A program made the translations under genes and the position numbers. Under the pieces are notes generated by a model. It saw only the letters and a list, made by a program, of their open reading frames with translations, was not told the origin of the DNA and searched no databases. From NCBI GenBank assembly GCA_029862935.1, contig JAOTWK010000035.1, positions 1-16,149 on the forward strand: DNA of 16,149 bases. Direction: 5' to 3'. Numbering within the stretch: position 1 is the first letter of the stretch; each line of letters opens with the position of its first letter. The DNA comes from Gemmatimonadota bacterium (GTDB lineage Bacteria > Gemmatimonadota > Gemmatimonadetes > Gemmatimonadales > GWC2-71-9). Positions 1-4,842 of the stretch are shown here, piece by piece.

Positions 1-816
1 GCGCTCCTCTTAGCCGTCGCGGCATTCGCGTCAACTGCGTATCTGTTGACGCCGTCGTTCCCGGAGACCACGTACTTCGGCCAGTGGACGCCGAACTTGG
101 GTCATCTCGCACGGTATCGTGGCCGGGTCCTGATGGCCACGGTCGGCCGCGTCGAGATCCGGCCCCGGAGGGTGCAGGATTCCGACGGGCTCAGAACCTC
201 CCTGCTTTTGGGGGATACGGTGGAGGTCTGGGCGCTTGCAGGACCACCGGTGAACCGGCTGGCGTCCCTCTTCTCCATATACGACGAGTTCCAGCGGGAG
301 ATCTTTCTGGTTGGCCCCGATGGGAAGGATTTCGCACTCCGTTACCGGACCCGCGCGGCCGACTACCGCCTCGATCGCCCTCACCTTCGGATCGAACAGA
401 GAGGAGACTTGTCGCCCGGAGATTCGCTGTTCGTCCGGACTTGGAACTCCACGACGGGTCGGTGTCTTCAGCTAGGTGCCAAGACCAAATGCGGAATTGG
501 GTACACCGTTGGATCGGGCTGGAGCCTTCTCTTCTATGCAGAATCCTTCCCACGCTGGCTGAAAAGAGTACTCGACGTCGGCTGGGTTGCTGGGCTATTC
601 CTACTTGTCGGGTTCTGGACGCGGACAGGAGTGACCGGCGGTACCGCCCTTCTTGTGGCCGGCCTAGGGCTCGTGATCGTTCCCGTCGCCTCGCCATTGG
701 TGATGACGCCATTGACGGAGTGGATAGGTGCCGGACTCGGTCTCGCTGGGGGGGTGGCGCTGCAGCGAGCTGGACGGCCCGCCAACCACTCCCGATCTAC
801 GTCCCCAACGCCTTGA
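1..816 (+). CDS. Membrane protein with an extracytoplasmic, possibly LamG-like domain (5' truncated)
   Basis: The reading frame is open from the first base of the window, so the true start lies upstream. An internal TTG at 46 is not a credible start, because the codons before it encode a hydrophobic segment (ALLLAVAAFASTAYLL) that looks like a transmembrane helix or signal anchor. A soluble region of about 120 residues follows, with a stretch reading SIYDEFQREIFLVGPDGKDF and then alternating strands. This pattern is reminiscent of ConA/LamG-like jellyroll domains. The C-terminal third has three hydrophobic segments (around GWVAGLFLLVGFW, GTALLVAGLGLVIVP and EWIGAGLGLAGGVAL), then a short polar tail. 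The topology of one helix, an exposed domain and several helices could fit VanZ-like proteins carrying a LamG insert, but the family is not firmly recognised. It is the only + strand gene and converges with the sugar dehydrogenase gene across 129 bp. Confidence 0.6.
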   Translation, partial: ALLLAVAAFASTAYLLTPSFPETTYFGQWTPNLGHLARYRGRVLMATVGRVEIRPRRVQDSDGLRTSLLLGDTVEVWALAGPPVNRLASLFSIYDEFQREIFLVGPDGKDFALRYRTRAADYRLDRPHLRIEQRGDLSPGDSLFVRTWNSTTGRCLQLGAKTKCGIGYTVGSGWSLLFYAESFPRWLKRVLDVGWVAGLFLLVGFWTRTGVTGGTALLVAGLGLVIVPVASPLVMTPLTEWIGAGLGLAGGVALQRAGRPANHSRSTSPTP

Positions 817-885
817 ACGGGCGATCGACTCAAGTTCCTCGACCACTCAGGCGCGCCAATCACGACGGCGACTACTGGTCTCGCT

Positions 886-898
886 TCACGTTTCACGA
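886..898. repeat. Solo copy of the TTCACGTTTCACG repeat in a convergent gap
   Basis: The 13-base sequence TTCACGTTTCACG is identical to the right arm of the recA/recX junction element at 8259-8271. No inverted partner is visible nearby. The rest of the convergent gap (817-945) holds no ORF of note and no hairpin followed by a T-run, so I do not call a terminator. Confidence 0.5.
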
Positions 899-945
899 CA
901 GTTACGCAACGACCTGACCACGAGACTCAAAAACAACCCAGCCAA

Positions 946-2688
946 TCACTGTTCCACCACTCGATACACCCGTCCCCCCAACGTCACCACGTACATCTCA
1001 CCTTGGGCATCCTGCCCGAATGACGTGATCTGCGACAGTGTTCCAAGTTCTGTAGAATGATCGATGGGGTCCACCGCGGAGCCACCCTCCACGCGGAAGC
1101 TGCGGATCCACCCAGAGCAATAATCCCCGTAAAAGTAGCGACCCTGCAGCGACGGCAACCGGTCGCCGCGATACACGTATCCTCCCGTTACCGAGCAGCC
1201 TTCTGAGTGCGGGTACTCCAACACCGGCAAGGTCAGCCCCGTTTGGTCGCACGATGCCGCGTTGTAACAGTGGAGACCTTCCATCACGTTCCAGCCGAAG
1301 TTCTCTCCACCGGCACTCGAGAGCAATCGGAAGTCGATCTCCTCCCACGCCCCCTGCCCCACATCGCCGATGTAGACGTCGCCCGTCGCGCGATCGAAAG
1401 AGAAGCGCCAAGGATTCCGAAGACCGTACACCCAGATTTCGGGGGCCGCGACGGTATCGTTCACGAAGGGATTATCACCGGGAATCGCGTAGGGCGTCCC
1501 GCCATCAACGTCGATCCGAAGGATCGAGCCCAAGAGGGTCGCTGCGTTCTGTCCGTTTCCCTGGGGGTCACCACCCGAGCCACCATCACCTAGACCGACA
1601 TACAGCATGCTGTCGGGACCGAAGGTCACGAGACCTCCGTTGTGATTGCTGAACGGCTGAGTAACGACCAAGAGCGTGTCCTCAGACGCCGGATCCGCGA
1701 TGTCGGGATCAGCCGTCACGCGAAACCGCGACACATGCGAGTGACCGTTCAGATTCGTGTAGTACACGAAGAACTCGCCGTTCTGCGCGTAGCGGGGGTG
1801 GAATGCCAGACTGAGAAGCCCCTGCTCGCCTCCCGACAGCACTCTCCCATTGATGTCCAGAAATGGCGTGCCGAGCAGGGAATCATTGCGCATCACCTTG
1901 ATCACGCCTCCCCGCTCCACGATGTGGAGTCGCGTTGTATCCTGGACCGGTGCCGTGACGAAGATGGGGCTCGACAGGTTCTCCGTAACTAGTTCGAGTG
2001 CAAGCACGGGAACAGGCGCAGCACCGGAATCCACGACTACGACGGTACCCCCAGCCGCCCCACCATACGCCGCTACGATAACGGTCTGCCCCGAGCCCAC
2101 GCCCGTCGCGCGCGCCACGCGGGGCCCGATGGACAGCACGGTCACCACCGCGGGATCGAGACTGGCCCACGTGACGGCGACGTCGAGTGTGTCGCCAATC
2201 TGGTCAATCACCGTGGCTGCGAGCACAGTCGTGTCGCCGACTGTCAGTGAGTCCAATGCTGGCTCGACCATCACACGCGTCTCGCCAATCGTGACCACGA
2301 TCGGCACACTGCCTGAGAGCGAGGTCAGCGTGATGGCAACGGGCGGATTGTCTCCCACCACGACATCGATGGTGATCGAGCCCATGTGCGTTTCGATCCC
2401 ACCACCGTCGAAGGCCCGAACGGTGATCGTCCGTTGGATCCCTGTCGGCACCGTGATCGACCCGGATGCGACTCCATTGGCTACCGCGAGTTGGAACACG
2501 AGTGTGTCGGCAATGCCGGACCCCGACACCTGGACCACAACTGATGCAACATTGAGCGCTCCCACACTCGCAGAGACCGCCAACGTTGCTTCCTCCTGCG
2601 TGGGAACCGTCGGCCCCTCACCAGCGCACGCTAGTGTTATCCAAACAGCAAGAGTGGTTAAGAAAACCTCAGTTCTGCACTGCATCAT
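946..2688 (-). CDS. PQQ-dependent sugar (aldose/sorbosone) dehydrogenase, exported, with Ig-like N-terminal region
   Basis: The 580-residue product belongs to the soluble glucose/sorbosone dehydrogenase family, whose members oxidise sugars in the periplasm using PQQ in a six-bladed beta-propeller. The N-terminus has a hydrophobic segment ending in ITLAC (Cys21). This is a plausible but imperfect lipobox, so the protein may be a lipoprotein. Residues about 40-135 look like a beta-sandwich. Residues about 138-220 resemble a Big2 Ig-like domain (VGDTTVLAATV then VTWASLDPAVVTV). The catalytic propeller covers about 230-580, with HNGG at 349-352 (His349 is the likely general base), GDGG at 367-370, RNPWR at 424-428, DVGQGAWEE at 442-450 and NFGWN at 463-467. 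The start is the first of two adjacent ATGs; the second is equally possible. It is the last gene of the minus-strand block, 49 bp after the SDR gene, so it could be co-transcribed or expressed alone. The physiological substrate cannot be read from the sequence. Confidence 0.88.
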   Translation of the reverse strand: MMQCRTEVFLTTLAVWITLACAGEGPTVPTQEEATLAVSASVGALNVASVVVQVSGSGIADTLVFQLAVANGVASGSITVPTGIQRTITVRAFDGGGIETHMGSITIDVVVGDNPPVAITLTSLSGSVPIVVTIGETRVMVEPALDSLTVGDTTVLAATVIDQIGDTLDVAVTWASLDPAVVTVLSIGPRVARATGVGSGQTVIVAAYGGAAGGTVVVVDSGAAPVPVLALELVTENLSSPIFVTAPVQDTTRLHIVERGGVIKVMRNDSLLGTPFLDINGRVLSGGEQGLLSLAFHPRYAQNGEFFVYYTNLNGHSHVSRFRVTADPDIADPASEDTLLVVTQPFSNHNGGLVTFGPDSMLYVGLGDGGSGGDPQGNGQNAATLLGSILRIDVDGGTPYAIPGDNPFVNDTVAAPEIWVYGLRNPWRFSFDRATGDVYIGDVGQGAWEEIDFRLLSSAGGENFGWNVMEGLHCYNAASCDQTGLTLPVLEYPHSEGCSVTGGYVYRGDRLPSLQGRYFYGDYCSGWIRSFRVEGGSAVDPIDHSTELGTLSQITSFGQDAQGEMYVVTLGGRVYRVVEQ

Positions 2689-2706
2689 CGCATCGCCCCG
2701 ACGCTG

Positions 2707-2738
2707 CTGATAGCTGATGGCTGTAGGCTAACGGCTGC
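2707..2738. repeat. GATAGCTGATGGCTG-family repeat between the SDR and sugar dehydrogenase genes
   Basis: GATAGCTGATGGCTG at 2709-2723 is the exact reverse complement of 9398-9412 in the yraN/recA gap. Degenerate GGCT-containing units continue to 2738, where they abut or form the SDR stop codon. Relative to transcription the two copies have opposite orientation. Confidence 0.55.
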
Positions 2739-3508
2739 TATCCACACAACACACTCCCCCCGTTTACGTTCACGATCTCCCCCGTCATGCCGCTCGCGAG
2801 GTCAGAGCAGAGGAAAACGATCGGGCCTGCGATTTGTTCCGGGGTTGCGACCCTTCCGAGGGGAATCGTCGCCTCGATCTTCCTCCTTCCCCCTCCCCCT
2901 TGCCGTTCGTACGGGATCTTCGACATCTCCGTATCCACCCACCCGGGCGCCACGCAATTGACCGTAATCCCGTCCCGAGCCACCTCGATACAAACTGACT
3001 TCACGAAAGAGATGAGTGCCCCCTTCGTTGCGGCGTAGTCGGCGTGATACGCCTCGCCGCGCTGCCCCGCCGTGGACGACACGATCACCACGCGACCACC
3101 CTCGTTCATGACATTCACGGCTGCCCGCGTGCCATAGAACACGGAGTCGAGGTTCACGGCAAGTGTTCGCCGCCAACGATCGTCATCCATATCCGACACG
3201 GACACCTCGTCAACCGGCCAGATCCCAGCATTGGCGACGAAGATGTCGAGCTTCCCGAATGCCTCGAACGTCTCCGCTATGGCGCGTTCGCAGTCCTGAC
3301 GGTCGGCAACGTCGCCCTGAATCGCCCGCCATCGCCGGCCGATGGCCGCGATCGCCTGTCCTACCTGTTCCGCATCATAGGCCCGACTGCGATAGGTGAA
3401 CGCCACGTCGGCACCTGCTTTGGCCAGCATGATTGCCGTTGCGGCACCGATACCGCGCGAACCGCCGGTGACAAGAGCGAACCTGCCAGAGAGATCGACT
3501 AGCGACAC
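2738..3508 (-). CDS. Short-chain dehydrogenase/reductase, FabG-like (3-oxoacyl-ACP reductase type)
   Basis: The product is a 256-residue classical SDR, probably an NAD(P)H-dependent oxidoreductase; the best general match is FabG-like. The cofactor motif TGGSRGIG is at residues 14-21 and NAG at 93-95. The catalytic set is Asn119, Ser144/145, Tyr158 and Lys162 (YAATK). The C-terminus is GEIVNVNGGSVLCG. The frame extends upstream to 3604, but that extension reads through the junction repeat. GTG at 3508 is preceded by GGAGGAG with an 8-nt spacer, so it is the convincing start. Residues 203-210 (QGGGGRRK) fall in the variable substrate loop and come from a G/A-only tract. The specific substrate is unknown. 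It lies between the PHP phosphatase and sugar dehydrogenase genes, which gives no clear pathway. Confidence 0.9.
   Translation of the reverse strand: MSLVDLSGRFALVTGGSRGIGAATAIMLAKAGADVAFTYRSRAYDAEQVGQAIAAIGRRWRAIQGDVADRQDCERAIAETFEAFGKLDIFVANAGIWPVDEVSVSDMDDDRWRRTLAVNLDSVFYGTRAAVNVMNEGGRVVIVSSTAGQRGEAYHADYAATKGALISFVKSVCIEVARDGITVNCVAPGWVDTEMSKIPYERQGGGGRRKIEATIPLGRVATPEQIAGPIVFLCSDLASGMTGEIVNVNGGSVLCG
2882..2903 (-). repeat. G/A-rich single-arm insert inside the SDR gene
   Basis: On the coding strand this is a pure purine tract of about 21 bases (GGGGGAGGGGGAAGGAGGAAG) that encodes QGGGGRRK in frame. It resembles the purine arms found in alaS, ftsK and the small unknown gene. No pyrimidine partner arm is nearby. 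Confidence 0.4.
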
Positions 3509-3519
3509 TCGCGAAGCTC
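3509..3519 (-). promoter_or_regulatory. Ribosome binding site that sets the SDR start (runs to 3524)
   Basis: Read on the minus strand, GGAGGAG is followed by CTTCGCGA and then GTG at 3508. This is one of the clearest Shine-Dalgarno sequences in the window and rules out the longer reading frame for the SDR. Confidence 0.75.
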
Positions 3520-3552
3520 CTCCGACCGTAGCCAACAGCGTGGCTGGATAAC

Positions 3553-3619
3553 GGTGAAAAAGTGAAATGTGAAAAGTGAAATCAGGCGGCTGGAGGCGAT
3601 TCACCTTTTCGCTTTTCAG
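3553..3619. repeat. GTGAAAnGTGAAA tandem repeat with inverted partner at the PHP/SDR junction
   Basis: On the + strand, GTGAAA units repeat about every 7-10 bases from 3553 to 3582. TTCACC, TTTTCGC and TTTTCAG units in the reverse sense follow at 3598-3619. The two sides can pair imperfectly around a GGCGGCTGGAGGC centre. The right side forms the last codons of the PHP gene (KAEKRKGESPPAA tail) and its stop. It is similar in kind to the recA/recX element at 8221-8285. Confidence 0.55.
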
Positions 3620-4397
3620 CCTTCACCCTGTCAATTGCTTTCCGGAACCCAGCGCCCCATCCTATCTTGATCTTCGCGGGGCGCACAGCAACCATCTCCC
3701 GATCTTCCACCACCGCGCATGGGTTCTCCATAGCCAGTACGTGGGCAACATCTTTGTGTCCGTGTTCTTCCAAGTAGCGTACCGCGGCCGACACAATCTT
3801 CGCATCGCCGTGATTGTCAGACGCGATGACGTCGGCCAGTCCCGCTTTCACCAGCTCCCGCGCGCGTCTGCTCCGCGGGTTGCGTCGGGTCACGTCGATC
3901 GCATCGATCTGGAGCCTCGCGCCCCGCCTACGGATGTTTGCCAGATCAGGAATACTCAAGCGGAAGTATCGCTCGGGGTGTGCCACCAGCGGCACCACAC
4001 CGTTCTCCTCATACTCCTTGAGCGCATCTCGGAATCTCACTGGTGACACGTTGATCGGGAACTCGACAAGGAAGTATCGGGATCCAGCAACCGAGAACCG
4101 TCGGTCAGCGAGCGACTTGGCGGACAGCGGCTCATCCAGCATGATCTCGAAGCCCAACACCAAGCGGGGTTTCTCCGGAGCCTCCGGCTTCAAAATCGCG
4201 AAAGTCTCGTCACGCTGTTCCACGACATCGTCCGGATGATCCGCAATTTCACTCGCCGTCACGTGCGGAGTGAGAGCCAGAGTCTCGACACCGCCTGCCG
4301 CCATGGCCTCCAAAACCGCTACGGATTGCTCGACTGATCGCGACCCGTCATCGATGCCGGGCAGGAGATGGGAGTGGAGATCGACGTAGCCGCTCAT
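3582..4397 (-). CDS. PHP-domain phosphatase of the CpsB/CapC (YwqE-like) family
   Basis: The 271-residue product belongs to the PHP-domain tyrosine phosphatases that, in characterised bacteria, dephosphorylate the kinases controlling capsule and exopolysaccharide synthesis. The N-terminus YVDLHSHLLPGIDDGS is the family hallmark. Likely metal ligands, numbered from the ATG at 4397, are His8, His10, His45 (TPHVT), Glu84 (GFEIMLD), His140 (AHPERY), Asp194 and His196 (SDNHGD). A GTG three codons upstream (4406) is an alternative start; ATG at 4397 better fits the family N-terminus. The last 12 or so residues are basic and encoded by the junction repeat, so they are probably not structural. No kinase or polysaccharide gene is visible in the window, so the capsule role is inferred from family only. 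Confidence 0.88.
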   Translation of the reverse strand: MSGYVDLHSHLLPGIDDGSRSVEQSVAVLEAMAAGGVETLALTPHVTASEIADHPDDVVEQRDETFAILKPEAPEKPRLVLGFEIMLDEPLSAKSLADRRFSVAGSRYFLVEFPINVSPVRFRDALKEYEENGVVPLVAHPERYFRLSIPDLANIRRRGARLQIDAIDVTRRNPRSRRARELVKAGLADVIASDNHGDAKIVSAAVRYLEEHGHKDVAHVLAMENPCAVVEDREMVAVRPAKIKIGWGAGFRKAIDRVKAEKRKGESPPAA

Positions 4398-4412
4398 CGG
4401 CCGCACAACCCC

Positions 4413-4501
4413 GGACGGTCTGGGACGGTCAGAGACGGTCTAGGACGAACGGGCTTGGAAAAGGGTCGTCGTCGACCGTCTTCGACCATCCTCGACCGTC
4501 C
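4413..4501. repeat. Inverted tandem repeat of GGACGGTC units (hairpin) between the small unknown gene and the PHP gene
   Basis: The left side (4413-4447) is a tandem array with a period of about 10 bases: GGACGGTC, then GGGACGGTC, then GAGACGGTC, then GGACG. The right side (4467-4501) is its near reverse complement (GTCGACCGTC, TTCGACCATC, CTCGACCGTC). They flank a loop of about 19 bases. The stem would be about 35 bp with several mismatches. It begins 2 bases past the stop of the small unknown gene and fills nearly the whole 106-bp gap before the PHP start. No T-run follows it. Confidence 0.75.
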
Positions 4502-4503
4502 GC

Positions 4504-4842
4504 TCACCGCAACTCTCCGAGGCTGACAGGATCGGCGCCAGCTACTGCCTCACACGCATACGTGATCAATGCATCAGCAGTCAGGAGAACCATCGCCTTG
4601 TCGTGGGTGGACGGCAGCGACCAGGCGTCGCAGAGGAGCTCGCCGGCAATGGAGCGGAGAGCATCAGGGAGACGGGAGGAGGGAGGGGGTCGCTTCGGTG
4701 AATCGCCCTCCTGTTTCGCAAAGCGATCTCCTCCCTCCTCCCACCTCCCAGAAGCAATCGCTTCCCGGATGCGATTCGCCAGCGACTCCGGCACGTCCAC
4801 GAGCCTGGGCTCGAGCCAAACCAACACGTCGGCGTGGCTCAC
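4504..4842 (-). CDS. Small protein of unknown function, coupled to alaS
   Basis: The 112-residue product is not recognised. It starts with GTG at 4842, sharing one base with the alaS stop codon (GTGTAGTGAG), so reinitiation after alaS is likely. Residues 1-31 and 60-105 look like ordinary helical protein (VPESLANRIREAIA and DKAMVLLTADALITYACEAV). There is no signal peptide or membrane segment. Residues 32-57 are low-complexity and charged (Gly, Glu, Arg, Lys, Pro), and are encoded by a G/A-rich palindromic element at 4674-4750. Without that segment the gene would encode about 86 residues. The role is unknown; the tight link to alaS could mean translation-related work, but this is only positional inference. 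Confidence 0.6.
   Translation of the reverse strand: MSHADVLVWLEPRLVDVPESLANRIREAIASGRWEEGGDRFAKQEGDSPKRPPPSSRLPDALRSIAGELLCDAWSLPSTHDKAMVLLTADALITYACEAVAGADPVSLGELR
4674..4750. repeat. G/A-rich palindromic element inside the small unknown gene
   Basis: The left arm at 4674-4695 and the right arm at 4721-4742 are reverse complements at 20 of 22 positions, around a 25-base spacer. The outer end at 4731-4750 matches 19 of 20 bases with 10856-10875 in ftsK, which places both in one dispersed family. The open reading frame is kept through the element. Confidence 0.75.

Noticed and set aside
817..945. Intrinsic terminator in the convergent gap
   Set aside because: No stem followed by a T-run was found on either strand; only a solo repeat arm is visible.
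1850..2710. A 286-codon, Thr/Ser-rich + strand ORF antisense to the sugar dehydrogenase
   Set aside because: The composition is what the complement of a Val/Gly/Asp-rich gene gives. The minus-strand frame has clear PQQ dehydrogenase motifs.
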